Below are positions 1 through 8,518 of a DNA stretch of 64,000 nt, piece by piece. The notes beneath the pieces were generated by a model that saw nothing but the letters and a program-made list of their open reading frames with translations, was not told the DNA's origin and searched no databases. Every line of letters starts with the position of its first letter. Within the stretch, counting starts at the first letter, position 1. A program made the position numbers and the translations under genes. The stretch is from contig CALMED010000005.1 of assembly GCA_937862815.1 (NCBI GenBank), forward strand, positions 124,001-188,000, read 5' to 3'. Source of the DNA: an uncultured Chitinophagaceae bacterium. GTDB taxonomy: Bacteria > Bacteroidota > Bacteroidia > Chitinophagales > Chitinophagaceae.

Positions 1-757
1 GCATACGCGCCACGAAGCGGCGGCTGAGCAGGACGCCCAGCACAAGGGGCAGGTTCACCAGGGTAAATGTGATCCAGAAAGAGGTATTAAACGGCACGTT
101 GGGCAGTCGCAGGCTGTGGACCGGGATGAGGTTTTGCACCAGGTGCCACTGGTCCCATACGTAGAAATACACCAGCAGAAAATAGAACGGGGTCAGTACC
201 CCGATGATGGCCACCAGCCACTCCGTGATCTGCACCGGACGGTAGATGGCCAGGGCCACGATGAGCAGCACGAGGTAGTAGACCGACGGGAAATAGATGA
301 ACGAACAAACCCCGAACCCAAAGCCGAGGTTAAAGAGGTTGCCCTTGGGCTGGCTGTTGTGGTACAAGCCCACCATCTGGGGCCAGGCCCAAACCATCAC
401 GGTGTTGATGAGGAGACCGGGTGAGAGCACGTTCCAGTCGGGCACCAGGCTGGTGATCAGCAGGAAGGAAAAGGCCAGCAGCAGGTTGGGCTGCGGAAAC
501 AGCTTCTGCCGGTTGATGAGACCGTTGAAGGTCACCGCCTGCACAAACAGCAGCAGGTAACTGAGGATGGGGTACAGCGAGGGGAAAAAAGTGCCGGCCG
601 GTTGCAGCCAGCCCAGAAGCAGGCTGTACAGAAATCCATCGGTATCATCGGCCTGCGGTACCACCGGCTCCAGGAAATAGGGCAGCTTCAGCAACACCCC
701 CAGGAAGAAGAGCAGCAGTACGTTGAGCGGATTGTTACCGGAAAAAAATCGGATCAC
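1..757 (-). CDS. DUF6427-family membrane protein, partial (3' end outside window)
   Basis: The reverse-strand frame is open from 757 to the left edge, so the C-terminus is missing. The start is GTG (codon 757-755), because an in-frame TAA lies two codons upstream. The protein begins VIRFFSGNNPLN, matching the MIRFF..NNP start of the Bacteroidota DUF6427 family as I recall it. The visible 252 residues are very hydrophobic, with about six to eight membrane segments (for example LLLFFLGVLLKLPYF, SLYPILSYLLLFVQ, VYYLVLLIVALAIY). It is therefore an integral inner-membrane protein of unknown function. A seven-codon open frame (ATG at 784, TAA at 761) ends just before the GTG and could be a leader peptide. 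A perfect -7 box lies upstream at 806-813. The family name rests on remembered pattern, the membrane topology on the sequence. Confidence 0.75.
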   Translation of the reverse strand, partial: MIRFFSGNNPLNVLLLFFLGVLLKLPYFLEPVVPQADDTDGFLYSLLLGWLQPAGTFFPSLYPILSYLLLFVQAVTFNGLINRQKLFPQPNLLLAFSFLLITSLVPDWNVLSPGLLINTVMVWAWPQMVGLYHNSQPKGNLFNLGFGFGVCSFIYFPSVYYLVLLIVALAIYRPVQITEWLVAIIGVLTPFYFLLVYFYVWDQWHLVQNLIPVHSLRLPNVPFNTSFWITFTLVNLPLVLGVLLSRRFVARM

Positions 758-805
758 CTGTTATGCCAATTGAGCCACAAACATTTCGAAAGAAACCCAA
801 CTTTC

Positions 806-813
806 CAAATATA
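806..813 (-). promoter_or_regulatory. Predicted promoter -7 box for the DUF6427 gene
   Basis: On the minus strand this reads TATATTTG, an exact match to the Bacteroidota -7 consensus TAnnTTTG. I see no TTTG at the -33 distance. Transcription would start near 800, about 40 nt before the GTG. Confidence 0.5.
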
Positions 814-822
814 ATCAGGAAT

Positions 823-856
823 TCCCCTGCAGCAGCCTCCGGCTTGCTTCAGGGGA
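823..856 (-). terminator. Hairpin directly after the stop of the Trp-rich secreted protein
   Basis: TCCCCTG (823-829) pairs with CAGGGGA (850-856), with further pairing inside. The hairpin abuts the stop codon of the gene ending at 857. No U-tract follows, so it may be an mRNA 3' end stabiliser or weak terminator, not a classical intrinsic terminator. Confidence 0.4.
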
Positions 857-2413
857 TTAGAATTCGATTCGGGCAAAACAGAAGGCGTTGCGGTACATCA
901 CGGGCACCAGCATCTCCCGGGCCGAGACCTGCTTGCCAAACCGGATGAGGAACTGGTAGTCTTTGTCGAGGCTCCGCAGCGGCTGCTGGCGATTGACCTT
1001 TCCGCCGGGTTCCAGCGATTGGGCAGCGAGCAGCGGGTTGCGGCGGCTCCATTCGTTGTACAGGAAGAGTAGTTCAGCACCCGAGTTCATGATCTGGTAG
1101 GAAAGCAGGTCGTCGCTGTTATCGTTGAACTGGGATTTGGTTACGATGTTGTTCCATTCCATCATGCCCTCCTTGTCGAACGACAACACCATGATGTTAT
1201 CGGCAAAATAGCGCACCATCTGCCGGGGTGCGCCGCCAAAACTGTTCCAGCCCCAGGGATTGTTCCAACCTCCCCAGCCCCAGGGACTGTAAGGGTTCCA
1301 GCCCCAGTAACCGCCGGGCCCCCAGGGAGAACCCCACATCCAGGGATTGTCCCACCGGTTGAAATTATTACCCCGGTCACTGCTGTAGGAACTTTCGGCG
1401 GTCATGAGTACGCCGCCGTCTTTCTTCACAATGAAATGCTTGAGGTAAAAGTCGTTGAAAGCCACGGCGGACTTGGCTTCTCCGCGGGCCGCATTGCGGA
1501 AATCATCGCCAAATTCGAAGACCCGTTCCACATCCGGACTCACCAGGTCCTTGTTCACCACGGCGAGGAAGAGACCGTCAATATTACCGCGCCGCAATTT
1601 GGAATAGAACGAAGCAAGGATGTAGCGGCCGTTGGTGTTATCCACTTTGATGCGCAGTTCATCAAGAAACACATTGTTGATGGTGAGCGGGTAGGTCTTT
1701 ACGGTATCGTCGTAGGTACGCAGCACGCTGAGGCGGGCTTTGCTGATGTACTCCCGCTGCCCGGGGCGGATCACATGGGTAAAGAGAAAGTTACCGTCGT
1801 TATCGAGGTAGAAATCGGCGATGGACTCTTTGTTGTTTTCGAGTACGTAGACGAAGCCGGCCCGGCGGATGGGCATGAGTGTACTGCTGAGTAACAGGGT
1901 CTGAAACTGGAACTCATCGCGGAAGCGGTTGCGCATCTTGAACACCATCAGCTTCTGCCTGTCGTCGCTGGCAATGACCGAATAAATCTTGCTTTCACTG
2001 GTTGCACTGGTATGCGTGGTATCCAGCACCAGGGGTTCACCTATCGTACGGCCGTTGGCATCGAGCTGCACCCCCATGCAATAAGCGATGCTTTTGCGCT
2101 GGTACTGGTACACCAGGAGAAGCGAATTGGGGCCGGTAAAGAAATCAACACTCCCCACGCGCTCGGGGATGAAGTCGAGGTTCACTTTTTCTTTCGGCTG
2201 CATATCGGCGGAAAAGAGAACGATCTGGTGCCGCGAGCGTTGGGTTTTGTACACCAGGTAATTGTCGCCGTATTTGCCCAGTATTTCAAACTTCAAGTTG
2301 CGTACATCGTCCCGGTCGGGCTCCGAATAAAAAATCCGCTGCGCCGTAGTCGGTTGTTGCCACAGGCATGCGCCCAGCAACATCAGCACCCATCCGTATT
2401 TCAAACTTTTCAT
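857..2413 (-). CDS. Secreted protein with a Trp/Gly/Pro-rich loop, function unknown
   Basis: 518 residues. I start it at the ATG at 2413 because it opens a clean signal peptide (MKSLKYGWVLMLLGACLWQ, then ...TTAQ); the frame is open further upstream but that extension is not signal-like. The body looks like repeated beta strands (possible beta-propeller), with alternating hydrophobic stretches and motifs such as LYNEW and DFYLDNDGNF. Around residues 354-394 (DNA 1235-1354) a low-complexity loop carries 11 tryptophans in 41 residues, rich in W-G, N-P-W and P-W. No catalytic motif and no T9SS sorting domain are recognisable; it is probably periplasmic or outer-membrane associated. I do not recognise the family. 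Confidence 0.75.
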   Translation of the reverse strand: MKSLKYGWVLMLLGACLWQQPTTAQRIFYSEPDRDDVRNLKFEILGKYGDNYLVYKTQRSRHQIVLFSADMQPKEKVNLDFIPERVGSVDFFTGPNSLLLVYQYQRKSIAYCMGVQLDANGRTIGEPLVLDTTHTSATSESKIYSVIASDDRQKLMVFKMRNRFRDEFQFQTLLLSSTLMPIRRAGFVYVLENNKESIADFYLDNDGNFLFTHVIRPGQREYISKARLSVLRTYDDTVKTYPLTINNVFLDELRIKVDNTNGRYILASFYSKLRRGNIDGLFLAVVNKDLVSPDVERVFEFGDDFRNAARGEAKSAVAFNDFYLKHFIVKKDGGVLMTAESSYSSDRGNNFNRWDNPWMWGSPWGPGGYWGWNPYSPWGWGGWNNPWGWNSFGGAPRQMVRYFADNIMVLSFDKEGMMEWNNIVTKSQFNDNSDDLLSYQIMNSGAELLFLYNEWSRRNPLLAAQSLEPGGKVNRQQPLRSLDKDYQFLIRFGKQVSAREMLVPVMYRNAFCFARIEF

Positions 2414-2575
2414 GTTACTTGTATGTTTTCCGGTGGTGGCAGCCGGCTCTCCCTTCCAACTGCGATTGTGACTCCGGCACACCACTCTTTTAAAATTACA
2501 CGCAAAGCGCAGATTTCGTTCCAAAGAACCCGTTAAAAATTATCTTGTGGTGCAAATCTGCATTAAAAATTCTGC

Positions 2576-3481
2576 ATGGCCATCATTTGTATCACAGGCG
2601 GCACGGGATTAGTTGGACGACAGCTCACCCGCCTCCTGCTGCAACAGGGACACGAAGTACGGGTACTGACCCGCCAGCCGGGGGGCAGCACCCGCAACGG
2701 CATTTCATTTTTCCACTGGGACCTGGAAGCGGGCACACTCGATCCCGCCGCCCTGGAGGGTGCGGAGGCCATCATCCACCTCGCAGGTGCAGGGGTGGCG
2801 GAGAAACGGTGGACCGCCCGGCGTAAGATCGAGATCCGCGAAAGCCGCACCCACAGCAGCGAACTGCTGGTGCAGGCTTTACGCACCCATCCACACAATG
2901 TACGCACCGTCATCAGCGCCTCGGCCATCGGCTGGTACGGCCCCGATACCGGGCTTCCCTTCACCGAAAACGACCCGGCAGCCACCGATTTTCTGGGCAC
3001 CACCTGCTCGCTCTGGGAAAGCAGCATGGAGCCGGTGACGGAGCTGGGCATCCGGCTGGTGAAGCTGCGTACGGGCATCGTGCTGAGCAACGAGGGCGGC
3101 GCTTTCCGCGAATTCCGGAAACCGCTACGGGGGGGTATTGCTGCTATTCTGGGTAACGGCCGGCAGGTCATCAGCTGGATTCACATCGACGATCTTTGCC
3201 GCATGTTCCTCCACGCCCTCCACCAGCCGCTGCAGGGTGCCTTCAACGCCGTGGCCCCGCACCCGGTAAACAACAAAACGCTTACGTTGGGATTGGCACA
3301 GCACCTCCGGGGACGTGCTTTTGTACCGGTGTATGTGCCGGCCTTTCTGCTGAAACTGGTGCTGGGAGAGATGAGCGACGAAGTGCTGAAAAGCTGCACC
3401 GTGAGCGCCGGAAAAATCAGCAAAAGCGGGTTCCAGTTCCTCTACCCCACCCTGCAGGCGGCGCTCAACGAACTTATTTAG
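2576..3481 (+). CDS. TIGR01777-family epimerase (YfcH-like, extended SDR)
   Basis: 301 residues. The N-terminus holds a Rossmann NAD(P)-binding motif, [12 protein letters not shown], followed by the strand-helix pattern of extended short-chain dehydrogenases. Further conserved segments are [21 protein letters not shown] (the Ser and Tyr area of the SDR active site), RTGIVLS and [10 protein letters not shown]. The last ~50 residues ([14 protein letters not shown]...LL.S..V.) match the DUF1731 C-terminal domain of YfcH proteins. It is a cytosolic, probably NADP-dependent nucleotide-sugar-epimerase-like enzyme whose substrate is unknown. It is divergent from the secreted-protein gene at 2413, and its last 8 bases overlap the 3' end of the convergent gene at 3474. 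Confidence 0.9.
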   Translation: MAIICITGGTGLVGRQLTRLLLQQGHEVRVLTRQPGGSTRNGISFFHWDLEAGTLDPAALEGAEAIIHLAGAGVAEKRWTARRKIEIRESRTHSSELLVQALRTHPHNVRTVISASAIGWYGPDTGLPFTENDPAATDFLGTTCSLWESSMEPVTELGIRLVKLRTGIVLSNEGGAFREFRKPLRGGIAAILGNGRQVISWIHIDDLCRMFLHALHQPLQGAFNAVAPHPVNNKTLTLGLAQHLRGRAFVPVYVPAFLLKLVLGEMSDEVLKSCTVSAGKISKSGFQFLYPTLQAALNELI

Positions 3482-3998
3482 GCACAGCGGCCGGCTTCAC
3501 CACCGGCGGTTTAACGGGCGGCAGTTGCAGGTCGGGACTGAGCGGCGGAAGCCCCTTTTCCTTTTGCAGTTTTTCATACAGCGTTCCTTCCGCAAAATAC
3601 CAGGTGCGGCCGCCGTCTTCCGACAAAGCAACCAGCACGTTCTCCGTTACAATGCTGCCCATCAGCGACTCAATGGTGGTGGTTTGCACGAGTGCCGACT
3701 GCAGCACCGTCTTATAGGTTTGCACCGGCACGGGGTTGCCGATGAGTACTTTGCTGATTTTGATGCCCAGCTGCTTCCGGTACTTTTCGGCGGAGTCAAT
3801 GCCCTGCCTCATCTGCTGCTGGTCGGCCGGGTTGCTGCGCAGCTTCGGATGCAGGTACGATACATAGCCTTCAAAATCGCTGCGTAACAGGGCGCGGGCC
3901 ATGTCCAGTCCGCGCTGTTTGATGGCCGTGCTGTGTGGCTGGGCCAGCGCAAGGCTCCAAAAAAAGCAAGCGATGGTAATCAGAATAATGCGTTGCAT
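3474..3998 (-). CDS. Small secreted protein, hypothetical
   Basis: 174 residues with a clear signal peptide ([20 protein letters not shown]). The mature part has a helical N-terminal half ([21 protein letters not shown]) and a short beta region ([16 protein letters not shown]), ending in a Pro/Val-rich tail ([15 protein letters not shown]). The layout resembles small periplasmic NTF2-like or DUF3887-like folds, but I cannot assign a family. It lies 12 bp upstream of the ABC permease gene on the same strand and may be cotranscribed with it. Its 3' end overlaps the convergent epimerase gene by 8 bp. Confidence 0.75.
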   Translation of the reverse strand: MQRIILITIACFFWSLALAQPHSTAIKQRGLDMARALLRSDFEGYVSYLHPKLRSNPADQQQMRQGIDSAEKYRKQLGIKISKVLIGNPVPVQTYKTVLQSALVQTTTIESLMGSIVTENVLVALSEDGGRTWYFAEGTLYEKLQKEKGLPPLSPDLQLPPVKPPVVKPAAVPK

Positions 3999-4010
3999 AG
4001 GTGAGCCGGA

Positions 4011-4826
4011 TCAGAGATCCCTTTTTTTATAGATCCACAGACAAAGCAGCCAGAACACCCCGGTGTACAGCAGGGTGTACCACACGTGTTCGTTCACGAG
4101 CTGCAGGCTTTTCTCATATACTTTTTCATTCAGCCGGCCCAGGAAAGCAGGTACGGGCGTGATACGGTCCGACACTTCCAGGGGCAGGAAACGCCCGGCG
4201 TCTCGGGCAAACTGTTTCAGCAACCCCATCGCTATCTGTTCGAGGATCATCATGTAAAAGATGAAAACGCCCAACGCGATGAAGGCCCGGCGGATGAGCA
4301 ACCCGAGAAGGAAAGCAAAGGAAAGCTGGGAGAAAACCTGCAGACCGAAAAGGGCGGTGTAATGGGCGAGTTTCCAGTAGGGCTCCGTACCGGCTTCTTT
4401 GTTGAGATAACCGATTACCAGGGTCACCGCCGCGTTGAGCGCCGTCACCAGCAGGGTAATGATCACGACGTTGAAAAACTTAGCCAGCAGGAACTCACCG
4501 CGGCTCCAGCCGTCAATGATATTTTGCCGGTGCGTTTTAAAAGTGAACTCATTGCTGATGAGCATGATGATGAGGATGGCCGGGATGAAGATAAACACCG
4601 AAGAGGTGTAGGCCACCGTACGGAACACTTCCGGAAAGGCGAAGGGGTTGCCCACCAGCATCTGCACCACCTGCCCCGCCATCTCCTTGCTGTTCACCTG
4701 CTGTTTGTAGATGAAGTAAAAGAGGCTGTTGATGCCGGGGTACGACAGCAGGGTGAGGCCGGTGACCCACCAGAAGCCCGGGTAGTTGCGGATCTTGAGC
4801 CATTCGGTGCGGAGAAGAGAAAGCAT
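4011..4826 (-). CDS. ABC-2 type transporter permease
   Basis: 271 residues from the ATG at 4826 (MLSLLRTEWLKIRNYPGFWW), chosen because the upstream in-frame extension is basic and unlike the family. About six membrane segments are visible, e.g. VFIFIPAILIIMLIS, FFNVVIITLLVTALNAAV and YTLLYTGVFWLLCLWIY. The LRTEWLKIRNY start and the EFTFKTHRQNIIDGWSR motif are typical of ABC-2/NosY-like permeases. The ATPase gene ending at 4911 lies just upstream on the same strand, so the two probably form an exporter. The substrate is unknown; lantibiotic-immunity-like and NatAB-like exporters share this layout. Confidence 0.88.
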   Translation of the reverse strand: MLSLLRTEWLKIRNYPGFWWVTGLTLLSYPGINSLFYFIYKQQVNSKEMAGQVVQMLVGNPFAFPEVFRTVAYTSSVFIFIPAILIIMLISNEFTFKTHRQNIIDGWSRGEFLLAKFFNVVIITLLVTALNAAVTLVIGYLNKEAGTEPYWKLAHYTALFGLQVFSQLSFAFLLGLLIRRAFIALGVFIFYMMILEQIAMGLLKQFARDAGRFLPLEVSDRITPVPAFLGRLNEKVYEKSLQLVNEHVWYTLLYTGVFWLLCLWIYKKRDL

Positions 4827-4835
4827 GTTTTTTTT

Positions 4836-4859
4836 GTTGCGGGTTAAGCGTTGCGGGTT
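4836..4859. repeat. Short direct repeat between the ABC transporter genes
   Basis: GTTGCGGGTT occurs twice with a 4-bp spacer (4836-4845 and 4850-4859), next to a run of eight T residues at 4828-4835. It lies directly upstream of the permease start. The function is unknown and it may be slippage-derived. Confidence 0.4.
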
Positions 4860-4910
4860 TCGTATTGAGGGGGGGCCTGACGGGGTCCGGAGACGCACAA
4901 TAATTGCATC

Positions 4911-5801
4911 TTACCCGGTTAGCTCAAAAAACTTTTCTTCCAGCCGCTTGCGTTTCAGGAGCAGGTGATGCAGCACCACGCCTTTGCGGAAGCAGTGTTC
5001 GTTCACCTGGTCGAGGGCGGCCGTTCCTTTGGGAAAATACAGCTGTACAAAATGATCGGTGGATACTACCTGGTGAACGCCGGGAAAGCCCTCCACTACT
5101 GTACGCAAACGGGGGATGTCGGCTGCCGCCAGTTCCACGATGTCTTCGTCCACCAGCACGTCGTGTACCGGTCCGGCCGCCACCAGGGTACCGGTTTTGA
5201 GGATGGCTACGTGCGTGCATACTTTCTCCACTTCATCGAGCAGGTGACTGGCCATGATAACGGTGTGGCCTTTGCGACTCAACTCAATGATCAGCTCCCG
5301 TATTTCGGCGATGCCCACGGGGTCGAGCCCGTTGGTGGGTTCGTCGAGCACCAGGATGCGGGGTTCGCCCAGCAGGGCGGCGGCGATGGCCAGCCGTTGT
5401 TTCATACCCAGGCTGTAGGTGCTGAACCGGCTGCGCCGCCGCTCGTGCAGCTTCACCTTGTGCAGCACCGCTTCAATGCCATCGGCATCGCCCCGGCCGC
5501 TGATGCTGTGGGTAATGCGGAGGTTATTCACGGCCGAGAGGTAGTGGTAAAAATTTGGCGTCTCCAGCAGGGAGCCGATCTGATTGCGCAGATCCGGTGA
5601 GGCGGTTTGCCCAAACCATTCATAATGGCCGCTGTCGGCGCCCAACACGCCCAGCACGATGCTGAGCAGGGTGGTCTTGCCGCTGCCGTTGGGACCCAGG
5701 ATGCCAAAAACGGCCCCCTCGGGTACATCAAACGAAACCCCTTTCAGGGCCTGAACGCGGCCGTAGGTTTTGGCGAGCTGGTGGATGGTGAGAATACTCA
5801 T
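4911..5801 (-). CDS. ABC transporter ATP-binding protein
   Basis: 296 residues from the ATG at 5801 (MSILTIHQLAKTYG). Walker A is GPNGSGKTT (near residue 37), the signature is YSLGMKQRLAIAAALL, Walker B is RILVLDEPTNGLDP, and the H-loop is MASHLLDEVE. A C-terminal ~80-residue tail follows the nucleotide-binding domain, as in DrrA/NatA-like ATPases. It energises the ABC-2 permease encoded immediately downstream; the 84-bp gap contains a short direct repeat. The upstream gap to fadN (144 bp) contains a long imperfect palindrome, so a separate transcript is possible. Confidence 0.95.
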   Translation of the reverse strand: MSILTIHQLAKTYGRVQALKGVSFDVPEGAVFGILGPNGSGKTTLLSIVLGVLGADSGHYEWFGQTASPDLRNQIGSLLETPNFYHYLSAVNNLRITHSISGRGDADGIEAVLHKVKLHERRRSRFSTYSLGMKQRLAIAAALLGEPRILVLDEPTNGLDPVGIAEIRELIIELSRKGHTVIMASHLLDEVEKVCTHVAILKTGTLVAAGPVHDVLVDEDIVELAAADIPRLRTVVEGFPGVHQVVSTDHFVQLYFPKGTAALDQVNEHCFRKGVVLHHLLLKRKRLEEKFFELTG

Positions 5802-5832
5802 AGGAAGAACATCATTTAAAAAGGTTGTATTC

Positions 5833-5924
5833 AACACGGAGGAAATGAGACACGATGGGCACGGAGAACGGTATGTATTGAACCAATTCTCCGTGTTCCT
5901 CTTATGCTCCTCATCTCCGTGTTC
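5833..5924. repeat. Imperfect long inverted repeat with CACGGAG/CTCCGTG motifs
   Basis: Left arm (5833-5870) carries AACACGGAG...CACGGAGAA. Right arm (5885-5924) carries TTCTCCGTGTTCC...ATCTCCGTGTTC. The two arms are imperfect reverse complements around a ~15-bp centre, so the segment can fold into one long hairpin. It lies in the gap between fadN and the ABC ATPase gene. The same CTCYGTG motif recurs inside the MITE at 11567-11718, so both may belong to the CTCTGTG-type intergenic repeats I know from many environmental genomes. Confidence 0.7.
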
Positions 5925-5945
5925 TTTTCTCTTACAGAGAGACTT

Positions 5946-8327
5946 TTAATTCCGTACCGGCCGCCCGCTTTTGAGCACGCTCTGGATACGCTCCAGGGTT
6001 TTCCGTTCGCCGCAAAGGCTCAGGAAAGCTTCCCGCTCCAGGTCGAGGAGGTACTGCTCCGATACCAGCGTGGGTTCGCTGAGATCGCCGCCGCACATCA
6101 CATATGCCAGCTTGCGGGCCACCAGGGCATCGTGGTCGGTGGCATAGCCCGCCCGCCACATGCCGTTGATGCCGGCGTAGAGGGCGCCGAGGGCCGACTG
6201 GCCCAGCACTTTGATATCGCTGCGCTGCACGGGCATCACATACCCGCTATCGTACAAATCGAGCACACTTCGTTTCGCTTCTGCAATGCGGCGTCCCTGG
6301 TTCATCACCACTTCATCCAGTCCCTTCCGGAAAACACCGATGCCGAAGCCTTCGTGCGCCGAGGTGGCCACTTTGGCGGTGGCAATGGACAGGAAGCGGT
6401 TTTTGAGGGTGATGGTTTCGGGTTCGTCTTCGTGCATCTCATCGGCGGCCCGCAGCACAAACTCTTTGGTGCCTCCCCCGCCGGGGATGAGGCCCACGCC
6501 CAGTTCCACCAGCCCGATGTAGGTTTCAGCGGCCGCACAGCATTTGTCGGCGTGCAGGTTGAGCTCACATCCGCCGCCCAGCGTGAGTCCGTGGGGTGCC
6601 GATACCACGGGTACCGACGAATAGCGCACCCGCATCATCGCGTTCTGGAACATGCGGATGGCGAGGTCGAGCTCGTCGTACTCCTGCTCCACTGCAAACA
6701 AAAAGATCATACCCACATTAGCACCCGCGCTGAAGTTGGCGCCTTCGTTGGCAATGACCAGGCCTTTGTATTTTTCTTCGGCCAACGTTACCGACTTGCT
6801 GATGCCTTCCAGTACTTCGGCGCCGATGCTGTTCATCTTGGTGTTCCATTCCAGTCCGAGCACCTCATCACCCAGGTGATAAAGACGGCACACGCTGTTC
6901 TTCCACAGGGTCTGCCCTTCAAAATTCTTCATCACCAGGAAGGTTTCGGCACCCGGCATCGCTTTGTAGCTGCCGCTCGCCGGATCGTAACAGTAACGCT
7001 TGCCACCCTCCACTTTGTAGAACTGCGCATGGCCGGCCGCGAGCATCGCATCCACCCAGGGCGCCACGCTGTAGCCGGCTTCTTTCATGGCCGCGGCGGC
7101 TTTGGCCACGCCTACCAGGTCCCATGTTTCAAACGCGCCGATCTCCCAGCCAAAACCGGCCATCATGGCATCGTCCACCCGGTACAGTTCCTCGCTGATT
7201 TCGGGAATGCGGTGTGAGATATAAGAGAAAAGACCGTAATGAAATTCGCGGATGAAGTTGCCCGCCTTGTCGGGTGCCGCGTACAGCAGCTGGATCCGCT
7301 GCCGCAGGTCGTCGATCGGTTTGGCGGCGTCCACGCTGGCAAAGCGGGGCTTGCTGCGGGCCTTGTATTCCATGGTGGCCAGGTCGAGGGTGAGGATCTC
7401 CTTCGCCCCGTCGGGCCCTTTTGTTTTCTTGAAGAATCCCTGTCCGCTCTTGTCGCCCAGCCAGTTGTTGGCCACCAGTTGCTCCAGCCACGAAGGGATG
7501 GTGAACTTGCCGCGGGCTTCGTCGTGCGGACAGTTATCGGCCACGCCCTTCGCCACTTTCACGAGGGTATCAATGCCCACCACGTCGGCCGTGCGGAAAG
7601 TGGCCGACTTGGGACGGCCGATCACGGGACCGGTGAGCGCTTCTATCTCATCAATGCTCAGTCCCTGCTGCTGCATCAGGTGAAAGATGTTCATGATGCT
7701 GAACACCCCGATGCGGTTGGCAATGAAAGCGGGGGTGTCCTTGCACAGCACGGTGGTCTTACCCAGGATGAGATCGCCGTACTCCATCAGGAAGTCCACC
7801 ACCGCCGGATCGGTATGCGGCGTGGGGATGATCTCCAGCAGGCGCAGGTACCGCGGCGGGTTGAAGAAGTGCGTGCCACCGAAATGCTTTTTGAAATCCT
7901 CACTCCGTCCTTCCGTCATCATATGAATGGGAATACCGGACGTATTGGAAGTAACCAACGTACCTGGCTTGCGGTAGCGCTCCACCTGTTCAAACACCTG
8001 TTGTTTGATGTCGAGCCGCTCCACCACCACTTCAATGATCCAGTCGCAGGACGCGATGTCTTTCATGTGATCGTCGAAGTTGCCGGTGCGGATACGTTTC
8101 GCCACGTCTTTGGTGTACACCGGCGAGGGATTGCTCTTGAGCGCGGCGGCGAGGGCGTCGTTTACAATCTTGTTTTTTTCCGCCGGGGACAGCACGGTTC
8201 CTTCGGGGGCCTTGGGGGCAATGTCGAGCAGCAGCACCTGCACACCGGCGCCTGCAAAATGACAGGCAATGCGGGAACCCATCACGCCGGAACCCAGCAC
8301 CGCCACGTTTCTGATCTTACGTTTCAT
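5946..8327 (-). CDS. fadN: 3-hydroxyacyl-CoA dehydrogenase / enoyl-CoA hydratase, FadN-like
   Basis: 793 residues. The order is dehydrogenase first, hydratase last, as in Bacillus FadN and opposite to E. coli FadB. The N-terminus has the NAD-binding motif VLGSGVMGSRIACHFAG, then SNTSGIPI and GTHFFNPPRYLRLLEIIP with the catalytic His of the HAD domain, and KDTPAFIANRIG. The crotonase domain near residues 470-700 contains the oxyanion-hole segments ANEGANFSAGAN and APHGLTLGGGCE. It performs the hydration and oxidation steps of fatty-acid beta-oxidation in the cytosol. No thiolase or acyl-CoA dehydrogenase lies beside it in the window, although they often accompany fadN. A short inverted repeat at 8417-8430 upstream may be a repressor site. 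Confidence 0.93.
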   Translation of the reverse strand: MKRKIRNVAVLGSGVMGSRIACHFAGAGVQVLLLDIAPKAPEGTVLSPAEKNKIVNDALAAALKSNPSPVYTKDVAKRIRTGNFDDHMKDIASCDWIIEVVVERLDIKQQVFEQVERYRKPGTLVTSNTSGIPIHMMTEGRSEDFKKHFGGTHFFNPPRYLRLLEIIPTPHTDPAVVDFLMEYGDLILGKTTVLCKDTPAFIANRIGVFSIMNIFHLMQQQGLSIDEIEALTGPVIGRPKSATFRTADVVGIDTLVKVAKGVADNCPHDEARGKFTIPSWLEQLVANNWLGDKSGQGFFKKTKGPDGAKEILTLDLATMEYKARSKPRFASVDAAKPIDDLRQRIQLLYAAPDKAGNFIREFHYGLFSYISHRIPEISEELYRVDDAMMAGFGWEIGAFETWDLVGVAKAAAAMKEAGYSVAPWVDAMLAAGHAQFYKVEGGKRYCYDPASGSYKAMPGAETFLVMKNFEGQTLWKNSVCRLYHLGDEVLGLEWNTKMNSIGAEVLEGISKSVTLAEEKYKGLVIANEGANFSAGANVGMIFLFAVEQEYDELDLAIRMFQNAMMRVRYSSVPVVSAPHGLTLGGGCELNLHADKCCAAAETYIGLVELGVGLIPGGGGTKEFVLRAADEMHEDEPETITLKNRFLSIATAKVATSAHEGFGIGVFRKGLDEVVMNQGRRIAEAKRSVLDLYDSGYVMPVQRSDIKVLGQSALGALYAGINGMWRAGYATDHDALVARKLAYVMCGGDLSEPTLVSEQYLLDLEREAFLSLCGERKTLERIQSVLKSGRPVRN

Positions 8328-8416
8328 ACAGCTTGTTGTTAGAGGAGCGGAGCCACGGTCCCGGCCCCGGTTGTACCTGCCGGCAGGGATCGTGCCACGC
8401 CTGGAAAAAAATTAGT

Positions 8417-8430
8417 TAGTTATGCAACTA
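8417..8430. promoter_or_regulatory. Candidate MarR/TetR-type operator upstream of fadN
   Basis: TAGTT-ATGC-AACTA, five-base inverted arms around four bases, sits about 90 bp upstream of the fadN start; a further partial copy (TTAG) abuts it. Fatty-acid catabolic operons are commonly controlled by MarR or TetR repressors that bind sites of this size. No regulator gene is present nearby, so the call is inference from the palindrome alone. Confidence 0.35.
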
Positions 8431-8466
8431 TTTAGTTCGAAGTTAGGCGTTTTCGCATTTGGTGCA

Positions 8467-8496
8467 TAAAAAATGCCCCCAAAAGCGGAGGCATTT
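8467..8496 (-). terminator. Intrinsic terminator of metG
   Basis: On the minus strand AAATGCCTCC pairs with GGGGGCATTT and is followed by a run of T residues (complement of the A-run from 8468). It lies about 20 bp after the metG stop. Confidence 0.8.
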
Positions 8497-8518
8497 GAAA
8501 AATCTTAACAGCGCACCA

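Noticed and set aside
5904..7217. Open frame of 437 codons opposite fadN
   Set aside because: Shadow of the fadN reading frame caused by high third-position GC; composition is not protein-like.
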